This document shows, one piece after another, positions 33,344 through 45,112 of a DNA stretch of 64,000 nt. The notes beneath the pieces are model-generated. The model ran no database searches. It had not been told where the DNA came from and saw only the letters and a program-made list of their open reading frames with translations. The translations under genes were made by a program, and so were the position numbers. This DNA comes from Tieghemostelium lacteum. Lineage: Eukaryota > Evosea > Eumycetozoa > Dictyosteliales > Raperosteliaceae. Each line of letters starts with the position of its first letter. Positions within the stretch are counted from its first letter, which is position 1. Location: contig LODT01000037.1 in the NCBI GenBank assembly GCA_001606155.1, positions 62,001-126,000 of the forward strand. Direction: 5' to 3'.

Positions 33344-35444
33344 ATGTCAAAATCAGCAGTTAAAAGACATAGAGATGAAAACCACAGTGAAAAAGTACAA
33401 GTAGATGAAAATAATTTCCAAAAGTAAGTTGATGATATTGAAGATACATGGTTATAAAAAAAAAGATAAAAAAAAAATTTTTAAAAGGAACTAATTAGAA
33501 GACTGATGAATATGATCATTAATATTTAATAATTATAGGAAATTAGAAAAATTTAAAGAAATAAAAAATGGAGGATATCAAAATATAACAGCTGATCATT
33601 TGGTTGAAAGAATTGAAGTTACAGATTGTAAATTGAGAACTAAAAATGATTTATCAGATAAGAATACACCTGGAAAAATATTTAAATACTTTTTTATGGG
33701 TCAGGTGTTGGATAACATTATTGGAAATTTTAATAGGGATCTTCAGGCAAAGAAAGAGAAATCTAAAGCACAGGATACTTATATGTACAATGATATTGAT
33801 GAAGAGGATTTCTGGAGGTATATAGTTACCTTTTGGAAAAGGACTCTTACCACTCGGGTGAGTCCTGAAAAACAGGTGTTATTGGACTCCATACCTGCTA
33901 TTATGGGTATAAACAAATTTATGTGTATTCACACTGCTTGTCTATTGTCTGAACGTGTGGTTTATAAATTTATGGATTCATTGGTAAACAAAATTGATGA
34001 GTTATTTCTGTTGGGTAATCAGAGCCATCTATCAGAGTCATTGTATACTGTGTATAGTAAGATAAAGTATTCGTATATGGGTGAATCATTACTGATACCT
34101 CCATATGTGGAGAAAGATTGTTTACCGTCTTATCAAGCATGTCAGTATCTATCTTTATCTGGGTTACCTATTCCCATTGAATTCAGTATACGTAAACCAA
34201 TGAATCAAAAATCACCAACTCAGTCGTATTACTATGTTGCCAAACAATTACACACTAGAATTGGTATACACCATCCCAAACACCATCTCATATGTGATCC
34301 AGAATTCTCTATACACTCTAAATTTTCAAAACTAGTTAGTAAACATTTCCTAGTCACAACGAATATTGGAACTACCATTCCTGATAGCTTAGCTAATATC
34401 ATTGAATTTGGAGTACCTCTAATAATGGAAGGTGAATCTCTTCTCTATTATAACAAGGATCGTCGTACAACATTTGAAATCTACAGGCAAAATAACTATT
34501 TTTATATCAGCGAATCAAATAGTTGGTGCCTTTTAAATCCACAATATACCACAACCACTAATAATACTTCTAGTATTAATAATAATGATAATATAACTTC
34601 TCACAGTATTAATAATAATGTAAATTATGATAATAACAAAAATGATCTTGTTGATAATATTACACCTGAAATTTTAGAACCTAAAATTAGTTATCAAACA
34701 GCAGTACAAATGGTATTCTTCCCAAGAAATGATTTGATATCAATTACAAAATTTAATCCAAATGGTGAAAAATATTCAAATCACCAAATTATAAAGAACA
34801 TTTTTCATGTAGATATTTTAAAACCACCAAATGGTAATACATGGAATGCGACCAATTTGTATACTATTCACACCGATCACCTACATCTCCTTTATAAAGA
34901 GATAACTGGTAAACCATTACCAAAGAATCCAGCTAAAAAGACATCAGATATGATTAATGCTATTATAGCTGTTAATCCTGTCTCAATGAGTGACAATGAC
35001 AGTGACGATAATAATAATAATATTAGTTCAAGTATAGATAGTAATACAATTTCCAATAGCCCACTTTCTAATCCAATTGAAGATAGCCAAATTACAGAAT
35101 TTCAAGATAAAGTTATTGGTAAACCTTGTCAACAGAAATCACTCTATATTACCTATACACCAGATTACAGTATACGTGATATTATGGATAAACATTTCCT
35201 ACTCAATATACTACAATCTGGTGGTGCACATAGTTGGGAAAGTCTTAATATGTTAATGTCTCTATGCACTATTACTTATCTTGCCTTTTCATATCATACT
35301 GAAAAATCATTTGAAACTGGAAACAAAATTCCATTTGACAATCTAGATTCTGTAAAAAATGATTTTAACAATTTCATTGTAGATGCAATCACCGAATTAT
35401 CAGCTGAAATAAGACCAAGAAAACTAGCTCATGCTAAAAAATAG
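33344..35444 (+). CDS. PiggyBac transposase-derived protein, probably domesticated
   Basis: Two exons, 33344-33423 and 33539-35444, with a 115 bp phase-2 intron, giving 661 residues. TPGKIFKYFFMGQVLDNII matches the entry segment of PiggyBac proteins (SPxxLFxLFFTDELIELIV). YYVAKQLHTR then HHLICDPEFSIHSKFSKLV matches the block around the second catalytic Asp. YSIRDIMDKHF followed by SGGAHSWESLNMLM matches the GVDxLDQ region and the third Asp. The first catalytic Asp (xDExLxPF) appears replaced: the segment reads SYMGESLLIPP. No C-terminal Cys finger and no terminal inverted repeats are seen. The spliced, uninterrupted frame and the unique flanks suggest a host gene rather than a mobile element. 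Asn-rich inserts are present. Confidence 0.6.
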
Positions 35445-35544
35445 CATGTTATAAATATTATCCATCTCACATTTTATTTATTTTAAAAGTTAATAAATAA
35501 TAATATAATTTTGTTTATTCAACTTACTTTATTTTTGTATAATG

Positions 35545-36429
35545 TTAAAATCTTTTACAAGTTGGGAATAAAGGACATTTTCTATCATTATTTTGAACAT
35601 ATTCACATCTTTCTGGACAATTAATATGATCACATGTCAAACAATAATGTTTAAGGTGTGATTTACCACCCGTATTACATTGGCCAGGGGGAAGTGTAGG
35701 AGGTATGGTTGTTTGTGTAGTTGATGTTGTATGTGATGTTGTTGAAGATGTAGTTGAAGAAGTAGCTGATATTGTTGATGATGTTGTTGGTGATATTGTT
35801 GATGATGTTGTTGGTGATATTGTTGATGATGTTGTTGATGATGTTGTTGGTGATGTTGTTGGTGATGTTGTTGATGATGTTGATGATGATGTTGATGATG
35901 TTGTAGTTGCGGGCCCAGTAGTTGATGTTGTAGAATTTGATGTAGATAAAGGAGGTACAGGAACAGCTTGAGAAGGATCACAGTCACCATTAGTAAAATG
36001 TTGTGTCCAATATGGTGCACCATCACTATCCTTTGCATATCCAAACCCAATTCTTGTATAATTACCTAGAATATTAGCTCTATGACCGGGACTGTTCATC
36101 CAACTAGTCATTACTTGATCATCATTTTGTTGCCCCATAGCTACATTTTCAGCGACCCTTGTAGCATTAACAACACCAAATTTTTCCATTCTCTCAAACA
36201 GGGTACCAAGATCACTATCATGTGTCATATTTTTATGATATGCTTGGTATTCTGATTGTCTTTGGGCACTTTTTTGTAAACAATCATCTAGTGTTAATGG
36301 TGGCAATTGAGCATTTGCTCTTTGGGCATTCACTAATCCTAATTGATATTGAGGATCATGTTGACATTCTATAGTAAATATAAATATTGTAAAATATAAA
36401 ACTAAAATTAATTTATTTATATAAACCAT
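35545..36429 (-). CDS. Secreted CAP/SCP-domain protein with Ser/Thr-rich stalk
   Basis: Single exon, 294 residues. Signal peptide is residues 1-22. The CAP domain is at about 28-150, with the family residues in MTHDSDL (His), AENVAMG (Glu), WMNSPGHRANIL and YWTQHFTNGDC. A Thr/Ser/Pro repeat (about 160-240) built of TTSST/SPTTS units looks like an O-glycosylated stalk. The tail is Cys-rich (CLTCDHINCPERCEYV). CAP proteins are extracellular; some bind lipids or sterols. Function here is unknown. Confidence 0.85.
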   Translation of the reverse strand: MVYINKLILVLYFTIFIFTIECQHDPQYQLGLVNAQRANAQLPPLTLDDCLQKSAQRQSEYQAYHKNMTHDSDLGTLFERMEKFGVVNATRVAENVAMGQQNDDQVMTSWMNSPGHRANILGNYTRIGFGYAKDSDGAPYWTQHFTNGDCDPSQAVPVPPLSTSNSTTSTTGPATTTSSTSSSTSSTTSPTTSPTTSSTTSSTISPTTSSTISPTTSSTISATSSTTSSTTSHTTSTTQTTIPPTLPPGQCNTGGKSHLKHYCLTCDHINCPERCEYVQNNDRKCPLFPTCKRF

Positions 36430-36911
36430 GTTTATTGATATTTAATGTAAAGTATACAGTAACAAAATTTTTATTTTTTACATTTACCCTTTGGGTAATA
36501 GAGTGTGGGTATAAGTGTGGTATTTATCATATTAATCACATCAGAGTAGAAAAATTGTAGAGCATCAGTACGAACCTAGGTGTGGGAATTTTTGATTATC
36601 AACATCATTATTTCAAATAATTTTACTTAAACATTGTTAATATAAAAAAGAAGGATTAATAGTCACACAAGAGCGTCAATTTTTGAAAATGTCAAATTTT
36701 ATAAAAATAACACTCATTAATATATATATATATAATATAGTATAGATTGAAAATTTGAATTTTAAGATAAAAATTTATATTAATAAAAAATATAAACTTT
36801 CCTCTACAAAAGTATTCAATAGTATGTATATTTTTTTTTAAATTAATTAATGTTTTATCATTTTTTTGAATTTTATGTATCATTTTGCATTGTGAAATTT
36901 CTATCAAAGAA
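36430..36911. other. Divergent intergenic region, CAP gene/pICln
   Basis: No gene is supported. A TA-repeat lies near 36720-36740 and a poly-T run near 36830. Promoters for both flanking genes are expected here. Confidence 0.4.
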
Positions 36912-37634
36912 ATGAGCGAAAATAATATAGATTCATTGAATCCATTGACATTTGGAGAGGAATTACTTTATAGATGCTCTGAATTACGTTTATATATTGG
37001 TGCTAATGAAGCTGGAAAAGGATATTTATACATTGGTTCTAGAAATGTATATTGGATCAATGAAAACAATAGCGAACATAGATATATATTTAGCTTTTAT
37101 ACAATTGGTTTGAATGCTGTATTCAACAAGAATGAGGATTTTGATTCTTGTGTTTATTGTCAAATTGATGGTCTATATCAAATTCCAAATCTTAATAATG
37201 GATCACATAATAACAATGGAAATGATGAGGATGATGATGATGAAGAAGACGAAGAAGAGTATACTGAAGTTAGATTTATACCAAATGAAGAATCAAAGAG
37301 TAGGTAATAGATTGGTATATCATTACTAGGATTTGTGTTACTGATATTATTGTTATCTTCTTTAACAGTTAAAGAGATATATGAATCATTTTGTAGGGGT
37401 GCATTATTGAATCCAGATCCTGAAGAAGAAGATGAAGGTAATTTTTATTTTAATGAATCTGATATGATGAATATGGTTGTAGATAATAATATGCAATATG
37501 AGGATGATGAAGAGGAAGAAGATGAAGAGGATTATGATCAAGAACAATGTATAGAAATGCCAAACCCAAATGAAGTTGACGATTTAATGAAATTTCAAGA
37601 TGCAAATGAAGATGATAATGAACAGGATAAATAG
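36912..37634 (+). CDS. clns1a: pICln, methylosome subunit
   Basis: Two exons, 36912-37299 and 37369-37634, with a 69 bp phase-1 intron, giving 217 residues. The PH-like fold reads LYIGSRNVYWINE and FSFYTIGLNAV. After an Asp/Glu-rich insert comes YTEVRFIPNEESK, and exon 2 continues KEIYESFCRGALLNPDPEEED, matching the pICln block FRFVPSDKSALEAMFTAM and LHPDPEDED. pICln brings Sm proteins to the PRMT5 methylosome for snRNP assembly. Upstream codons to 36885 are open but lack an ATG, so the start is 36912. Confidence 0.88.
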
Positions 37635-37677
37635 TTATGTTTAAATATATATATATTTTATGCTTTAGTTTAAATAT

Positions 37678-37835
37678 TTATTTTGAAGAATAAATTGATA
37701 CTTGTTCTTGATTGGAATTATTGGCTGTACAGGGGGTAGGAATATTAGGAATATTATAAAAATTTTGAATCTTTTGTGATGATGATGATGTTGAGTTATT
37801 CGATGATGTGCTTGTAAATGTTTCGGAGGATTTTG

Positions 37836-37871
<36 letters not shown>

Positions 37872-38981
37872 GCTGTTGTTGTTGTTGCTGTTGTTGTTGG
37901 TATTTTTGTGATTTATGTGATAATGCTAATGAGACTTTAGAAGATGGTTCTCTACCTAGAAGTTGTGAAATCCATAGAGAAACTTCCATTAGTTTGTTCA
38001 TATCTACTTTGCAATCTATACCGAGATCTTTCATCATGTAGAGAACATCTTCAGTTGCAACATTACCAGAAGCACCTTCAGCATATGGACAGCCTCCTAA
38101 TCCAGAGACTGAGCTGTCAACTACTGAAACACCCATTTGTAGACTAGTCAAGATATTAGCTAATGCTTGACCATAGGTGTCATGGAAATGTACAGCTACA
38201 GCACTCATAGGAATTGCACTGCTAACTGCTTGAATCATCTTAAATGTTGCACCAGGGGTACCAACTCCTATAGTATCACCCAACGATATCTCATAGCATC
38301 CATAGTCATAGAGTTTCTTTGAGACCTCTACAACCTTACTAATAGGTACTTGGTTCTCATATGGACATCCTAGAACACATGATACATATCCACGAACTTT
38401 AATACCATTTTCTTTGGCAGCATCACAAACTTCCTTGTAACGGTGAAGAGATTCCTCTATAGTGACATTTATATTCTTTCTAGAGAAACTCTCAGAAGCA
38501 GCTGCAAACACAGCAACCTCTTTAACACCTGCTTCTAGTGCCTTTTTAAAACCTTGTATATTAGGTGTCAACGAAGGAAAGCTTACACCAGGTACCTTAT
38601 TAATACCTTTAGCAACCTCTGTACTATCTGCCATCTGAGGTACCCATTTTGGTGAGACAAATGATGTTGCCTCAACCACTGATAAACCAGTCTGTGCTAA
38701 ACTATTAATTAACTTTATCTTATCCTTTGTAGGTACTATAATCTTTTCATTTTGAAGTCCGTCTCTAGGTCCAACCTCTACAATCTTTACATATTCTGGA
38801 AATGGTCCAAATCTAATATATTCAAAAAGTGTATTAGTATCTTTACAGTATAAAAACAATGAAGGATTGATAGTTTGATTAGTTACCTTCGTAAAGGATT
38901 AGGAATAGTTTGATTTATGTTTATAAAAGTTCTAGTGAATTTTGATGGTATAGAATGACTTAATAGTTTGTTGGATAACAT
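37678..38981 (-). CDS. hmgL: Hydroxymethylglutaryl-CoA lyase with polyglutamine tail
   Basis: Two exons on the minus strand, 38981-38887 and 38812-37678, with a 74 bp phase-2 intron, giving 409 residues. Exon 1 encodes a basic, hydroxylated N-terminus ([19 protein letters not shown]), a likely mitochondrial presequence. The lyase domain starts [14 protein letters not shown] and includes [36 protein letters not shown] and [14 protein letters not shown], with the catalytic Cys in the last block. It splits HMG-CoA to acetoacetate and acetyl-CoA in leucine breakdown. After residue ~325 comes a tail of about 24 Gln, then a Ser/Thr/Asn-rich end; no peroxisomal CKL-type signal. The tail lies outside the catalytic barrel. 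Confidence 0.92.
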
Positions 38982-40232
38982 TTTTGTAGATGAATTTTAA
39001 GAATATGTTTTGATTTTGATTTTAAATGTATTTAAATGGTTCTTTGTTGAGTTGTGTTATTGTATTTTGTTTTTTTTATGTACAAGTGGGTATTCGAGAT
39101 TTTTTTTATATATATGAGGGGGTGGGTGGTGTGGTTTTATTGATTGTTGTGACCGGATGTTTAAATATATTTTTAAACTTTCTAATTGGATGAATTTAAA
39201 TTATATTAGAATAAATTTATAAATATAAATGTTTATAATATGGAATATTGGTAGATCAATGTGTTTTTAAATATTGGTGAATATATATTTATATTAAATA
39301 ACTAAAAAACTATTGTGTTTACAGATCTCTCAAATAATTAATTATTTGACAACAGAGTGTGTGGTGGTGTTGTGTATGTGTATGTATGTGGTGGGGATTT
39401 CAAAGACAATAGGTGTGAATGGTGATATATGATTTTATATACAATGTGTGGTGGGGTGGGGAAATTATTGGGATTTTTTGAGATTTAGTGAAAATGTGTG
39501 TGCTTTGGTGTAAGAGAAAAAACAACCAAGTAGATGTATAATTATAAATATATATGAAATCGGAAAAAAAAGGTTTAGTTGTATGTATGGCGAAATTTAA
39601 AATAAAAGTGACTGTAAATTTCAAAATTGAAAATTTAATTAAATTAAATTAAAAAAATTAAAATTTTGTCGGGATGATTTCGATAATTTGATATCATTTC
39701 TAGAGAATTGGGTGATTCACTTCTTTTTATAGAACATTGGGAATAATAAAAATGAAAAAGAATAAAGATGACATAAGAGTATAAAAATAAAACTTACAAT
39801 GAAATATATGTACAATGATTGATGAAATAAGCTATCAATTTAAATAAAATGAATTTAAAGTAAATTTACAAAAAGTTAAAAAAAAAAATTAAAATCTTTA
39901 AAATGAGATATCTTGTAAAGAGAAGAGAATTCCCAAAAATAGTTGATTTTTGTTGTGTGTAAATCACAATATTTCATAACCTTTTCTTTGATTTTGGTGG
40001 TTTTTGTTACTAAAAACACACTAAAATCATGTGTATCGCAACTATTAATATAATATGTTCAATGAAATTAAAAATACCCCTTGTATAAGACATTAATCAA
40101 TATGATTGTTATTATTTTGAATTGCAATTGTGGTTGTTCGGAGTAAACACTAATTTTTGTTTGTTTTTTTTTTTTTTAATTTAAATATATTAATTTCTCT
40201 GAACATCACCACACAGACGCACACTAACTATA
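38982..40232. promoter_or_regulatory. Divergent intergenic region with G-box-like strings
   Basis: 1.25 kb between hmgL and the HAD gene; no gene is supported. G/T-rich strings recur: GGGGGTGGGTGGTGTGG near 39117-39133, TGTGTGGTGGTGTTGTG near 39357-39373 and GTGTGGTGGGGTGGGG near 39445-39460. These resemble G-boxes bound by GBF in dictyostelids, so developmental control of one neighbour is possible; this is inference from sequence look alone. Confidence 0.4.
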
Positions 40233-40991
40233 ATGACTATTAAATTTATTGCAATTGATTTAGGTTTGTATCTATGCCATTGGGAGATTATTTTGTATGA
40301 ACATTATTGAATTATTAATTTATTATAATAAGGTGGAGTATTATTCAGTGAAGGCAAAGCATTTGCTAGAAAGGGTTGGTCACTTGAGGGATATGATGTA
40401 GACTTATTACACAGTCTAATGGTATCACCTCCATCAATGGACTTGAGAAAAGGTATAATTAATGACCACCAGTTTTGGAATGAGTTTCTACCTACCAAGA
40501 TACCACCACACTACGATGTAAACAAAATCAAAAGTATTTATTATGATGGATACTTATTAGACCAGGATATAGCAAATTTTATAGAGAAATGCAAACAACA
40601 GGGTATACAAGCTGTAGCATTCTCTGGTAACATTCCATCAAGGGTAGAATATCTAGATAACAAATACTCATTTCGTAAACTATTTGATAAGGAATGTTAT
40701 AGCTATGATCATCAAGCTACTAAACCTGATGTATATTTTGTAGAGGCTTTGATAAAGGTTTGTTATCCAAAGGAAACTGAATCTATAAAACTCAGCCATG
40801 GGAAACCTTTAGAAGGTGACAATCTAAAGACATTTTCAGAGTTGGGACCATCTATACTCTATCTAGATGATAACCCAAAAGATTCAAAACCAGCACTCAA
40901 CTATAATATTCAGGTATTCAACTATCAAAGAGGTAAGTTTGATGAATTATCAAAATTCATCACCGAAAAGGGTATAAATATAAAACTATAG
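40233..40991 (+). CDS. HAD-superfamily hydrolase-like protein
   Basis: Two exons, 40233-40263 and 40333-40991, with a 69 bp phase-1 intron, giving 229 residues. The intron splits motif I: IAIDLGGVLFS (nucleophile Asp, usual DxD second Asp replaced by Gly). Motif II is QAVAFSGN, motif III has KPDVYFVEA, motif IV is LYLDDNPKDSK. The layout matches the epoxide-hydrolase-N/YihX-like HAD group. With DLGG in place of DxDG phosphatase activity may be weak or altered. Substrate unknown. Confidence 0.75.
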
Positions 40992-41109
40992 TTTATAAAA
41001 TAAAACAAATTCTAAGCCCCAAAAACACCTAAACATAAAAAAAAAAAATTTTTTTTTTTAAAATTTTTTTCTTTTTCAAAACTCAACTAATCTATTTTTT
41101 AAATTAGTC

Positions 41110-42589
41110 ATGGGAACTAAATCACTTCAGAAGAAAAAATCTACAAGTAATGAAAAATCAAAATTAAAGTAATTATTATTCCCACAATCCAATAAATTGA
41201 GGGTTACATTTTCAATTCAGTACATATTTATTTATTAAAATTTTTTTGAAATTTTTTTTTTAGAGATGAAAATGTAAAAGATCTGATGGATGAGAGTGAG
41301 GACAGTGACATTCAAAAAAAGAAATCTTCAAAAAACTCTTCATCCAAAAGAAAATTGGATTCAGAGAGTGAGGATATCGAGACAAAGAAACCAAAACATT
41401 TCCATTACCACCACCACCATCACCATTGTTCACATAAACACCACCATAGACATTGTCATCAAAAAGAAGCTGCTATAGAAGCTGAGAAGAAAAAGAATGA
41501 TAAATCAGTCTCTGAAAGAGATAAGAAGTCATCTAGTTCATCAAAAACAACAGTTAATAAAAAAATTCATATAGAGGAGGATGAAGAAGAGGATATCCCT
41601 GTGAAGAAGACTTCTAGAGCTGCTAAACATAAAAAGATGGATATTGATGAATCTGATGAAGATGATCATCCACCAGTCAAAAGTCAGACCTCTAAAAAAG
41701 GTAGTTCAAATACATCACCAATATCGACATCATCTAGTAGTATACCTCTGAAAAAGAGAATTCAAGCTTCATTAGATAATGAACTTAAAGATGAAAACAA
41801 AAATGATAGAGAAAAAGTAGAAAGTTTATTATTGGAGGCTATGAAAAAGGAGGAACGTAAATCAGGTTCTTCTTCAGTTGAAAAGAAAGATCATCACAGA
41901 GACAGTACATCTTCTGGTAGTACTAGTAACTCTTCTAGAGATATGGATAGAAGAGATAGTGGTTATTCATCATCTTCTTCAAACTCTAGAGATCATAGAG
42001 ATAGTCATTATAGTAGTAGTGGTAATAGAGATAACCATGAAAGGGATAGAGATAGAGATAGTAGAGATAGTAGAGATAGTTATAGCTATTCAAGAGATAG
42101 AGAAAGGGATAGAGATAGTAGTTATTCAAGAGATAGAGATTATGGTACTTATAATGAAAGTAGAGATAGAGACAGAGATAGAGATAGAGATAGAGATAGA
42201 TATGGTAGTACAAGTAATTATGGTCATGGTGATAGCAGAGAAAATAGAGACAATAGAGATAGTAGAGATAATAACAGTAGAGACAATTATAATTATGGAA
42301 GAGATAGAGATAGATATGGTTCAAGTGGAAATAGACAAGATTATATGGATTCTAAAGATAGCAACCGAGACACTCATAGAGATCATTATAATTCAAATCG
42401 TAATAGTAATAGTAGAGATAATAACAATAATAATAATAATAATTATTCAAGAGATAATAGTTCTAATAATAGAGATTATAGGGAACAACGTCCACATTTC
42501 GATAATAAACAATCATATTCAACACCATATAAACAGCCTCAACAACAACCACAACCACAACAACCACAACAACCACAACAACAACAACC

Positions 42590-42646
<57 letters not shown>

Positions 42647-43283
42647 GGAATCTTTCCTTGGAGATTATAGAAATAATGGTAGTTTAAATAATAAGAATAA
42701 TAATAATAAGTTTTTAGAGAATGCAAACTTAGGTAGTTTTGATAATTTTGGATCATTTCTATCTAATAGCAACTCATTGAATACTTTGAGAAATAATATG
42801 AATAGTCAAAATCCATCTACAACAGTAGTAAATATTCCAGATACACCTCAACCACCTTCAGTTCAAAATCCACATTTTAATTTTGATAACAATAGTAATA
42901 TTAATAATTCAATGCAACAAACAAATAAACAACAAACACCACCTCCTCAACAACAACCTCAAGATGAGTTCGATGAAAATGGTATACGTATAGAGAGTAA
43001 AGAAAAACAGTTTAGAGATAAAGTAGGTCTCTATATAAGAGATTCAATGCAGGCTACCTTTGAATCCAAGTTTAGCAGTAAAGAGGATTTCAAATATATG
43101 GTCAAATATTTCCAAAGAATTGTAGTTGATAAAGATCATGGTCATTTACTTTTAGAAAAAAGAAAAATTGATAAGTTAATTGATGACTATTTCATTAAAC
43201 ATCCTGGTAAATTTGAAATGAACAAAAAGAAATTATCTTCTTCTCAAACAAGTACAACTCCTGAAAAATTACAAACTCCTTAA
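41110..43283 (+). CDS. RS/RD-repeat protein with SRI-like C-terminus
   Basis: Two exons, 41110-41168 and 41264-43283, with a 95 bp phase-2 intron, giving 692 residues. The N-terminus is Lys/Ser/acidic. A His cluster (about 60-80: HHHHHHCSHKHHHRHCH) could bind metal. Residues ~230-400 are rich in SRDRDRD and RDSRD repeats typical of nuclear splicing and transcription proteins. PolyQ and Asn-rich segments follow. The last ~90 residues (KQFRDKVGLYIRDSMQ, KEDFKYMVKYFQRIVVDK, IDDYFIKHPGKF) form a helical module resembling SRI domains, which bind the phosphorylated RNA polymerase II tail. The SRI call is tentative. Confidence 0.65.
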
Positions 43284-43407
43284 ATTCACCAATCCTACAC
43301 TCAATTATCACATATCTCCATTTGTACAATCACTCACACACAAACATGAATAAAAAATATTAAAACAAAAAAATATATTAAGAATGACTAGACTTATGTG
43401 TACAATT

Positions 43408-44721
43408 TTATTTATAAGATGTAGTGGATTTGAAGACTTTTTGTTTGGTGGAGTTTGCTGATTGGTCGGCAGTTGAATAGGAAATCTCATCATTTTTTGG
43501 TGAATTATATTGAAGGTAATGTTGTTTAAGTTGTTTTGTACCATTTTTTACACGGTCGAGTATTGAATCACGATTAGCAAAACCATTAGGTCCTAATTGT
43601 TCAACTAGAAATGATGCACCAGCACTTCCAACTTGTACACAATAAAGAAGCTCATCAGCTTTAAAGTGTCTCTCTTTTAGAATATCTCTTGTGTTTTGAG
43701 TATTCTCACAAGCACCATCTATAAAATGATTGGGAAGTAGTTTGGTTTTGAGTGTATTTAATAGCTCCAATACTGTACATGTAAGGAATGTGTCACCACA
43801 TCCAGTTTCATCAGTGACTTGGGTTGGTTTAAATGTTGGTATATAAATCTCACCAGTTAGAGTAGATGATATAAAACCTCCATCTCCACCCATCGTTATA
43901 GAGACGATTGAGAATCCAAAATTCTCACGAATTAAACGAGCACAAGTAGCAGGGTCATGGTCACCCATGATAGCAGCAGCCTCACCATATTCAGCTTTGA
44001 CCACCGTGATTATGTTCAGTCCTGAGAATGCTTGACTTATACTAATAAGCTTTTGAATCATAATATGTTTGGGACGAGTTGTAACTTTACTTCCTTGAAA
44101 TGTTCTGAGAAAACCTTGAATGTCAAATGCCAAAACTGGGCAATACCCTGGAGATTGTGTAGAAATATCACGTATTTTCTGAGCAACTTTAATTACAAGT
44201 TCTTCATCTAACTCGTCACTTACAGGTACGAATAATATAGCATCAGGTCTGACCTCATTAATAGCTTCACAGCTTTTAATTGGGTCTATATTCTTACCTT
44301 TTTCCATCAATGATAGATTTCTATTCTTTTTGTTATTGTAATAGTTTAGATAGTAACTTGTATTCTTACAATTCTGATCGGTGCTACTGTAGGTCAAGTC
44401 TATAGAGTTTGGTGACTGACGTTCAATGAGTTGTTTAAATTCAGGGATAATGTCATTACCCATACTGGTTACTATATAGGACTTGGATGATCCAAAGTTG
44501 GTTGCAGCTAGGGACCCGTAGGTAACTGATCCTCCAAGTGCTTTGGCAACTGTTATTCTCTCTGCTGTAGTAGCATTAGATTGCAAAGTACCGTTACCAT
44601 AGGCCATTTGTTTCTCCAGAGATACTATATCTTGAAATGACATTTCTTTATCAACTACCAAATCTTGATGAATCAGAATAACATCATTTACAAAGTTACC
44701 TATAAATACAATTTTATTCAT
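43408..44721 (-). CDS. pfkB/ribokinase-family carbohydrate kinase
   Basis: Single exon, 437 residues. The start MNKIVFIGNFVNDVI and the motif ALGGSVTYGSLAA match the N-terminal sugar-binding region. The signature TDETGCGDTF at about 300-309 is the pfkB ATP/anion-hole motif with the catalytic Asp. About 60 extra residues at the C-terminus are Ser/Thr/Gln-rich. Subfamily and sugar are not clear; plant inositol-kinase-like pfkB proteins are one possibility. It is divergent from the U2A' gene. Confidence 0.85.
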   Translation of the reverse strand: MNKIVFIGNFVNDVILIHQDLVVDKEMSFQDIVSLEKQMAYGNGTLQSNATTAERITVAKALGGSVTYGSLAATNFGSSKSYIVTSMGNDIIPEFKQLIERQSPNSIDLTYSSTDQNCKNTSYYLNYYNNKKNRNLSLMEKGKNIDPIKSCEAINEVRPDAILFVPVSDELDEELVIKVAQKIRDISTQSPGYCPVLAFDIQGFLRTFQGSKVTTRPKHIMIQKLISISQAFSGLNIITVVKAEYGEAAAIMGDHDPATCARLIRENFGFSIVSITMGGDGGFISSTLTGEIYIPTFKPTQVTDETGCGDTFLTCTVLELLNTLKTKLLPNHFIDGACENTQNTRDILKERHFKADELLYCVQVGSAGASFLVEQLGPNGFANRDSILDRVKNGTKQLKQHYLQYNSPKNDEISYSTADQSANSTKQKVFKSTTSYK

Positions 44722-45112
44722 TTTCTGGTATCTTTTCTATACACTGAAATATAATATATATTGTTTTATATTATTATTATTGTTGTTTTATATGTGTCAA
44801 TATTACTATAATAACATTTTATTGTGGCTTTTATCATAAAAATAAAAAATTAAAAAAATATTTAATTTTAATTAAAATTTAAAAAATAGTTTGTGGGAGG
44901 ATCTCACCCTAAAAAACTCAACTTTGATATTTTTGTGTAGTGGAAAAAAATTAACATATCTCATTATTGATTCATCAATTCAATTAATTCCAAAGATAAT
45001 AAATTTAAATAAATAAAGATAACTTACTTACACCTTAATAATAATTTTTTTTTAAAATTTTTTTTTTAGTTTTTGAAATTTTGACTGAGTCTCAATCTAT
45101 TTTGAAACATCA
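44722..45112. promoter_or_regulatory. Divergent promoter, pfkB/U2A'
   Basis: 391 bp without a supported gene; A+T-rich with AT runs near 44845-44880 and T runs near 45044-45067, just before the U2A' start. No specific site recognised. Confidence 0.35.

Noticed and set aside
35637-36050. Open frames rich in His/Gln or Asp/Val overlapping the CAP gene repeat
   Set aside because: They are other-frame readings of the Thr/Ser codon repeat in the CAP-domain gene and have no start context or family features of their own.
39355-39470. Telomere-like or satellite G/T-rich repeat
   Set aside because: The strings are irregular and short, with no repeating unit; G-box-like promoter sequence is a simpler reading.
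41878-42756. Long Ile/Glu-rich, Asn-rich and Tyr/Leu-rich frames overlapping the RD-repeat gene
   Set aside because: They arise because the repeated AGAGATAGAGAT and CAA codons are open in every frame; the frame ending at 43283 is the one with structured ends.
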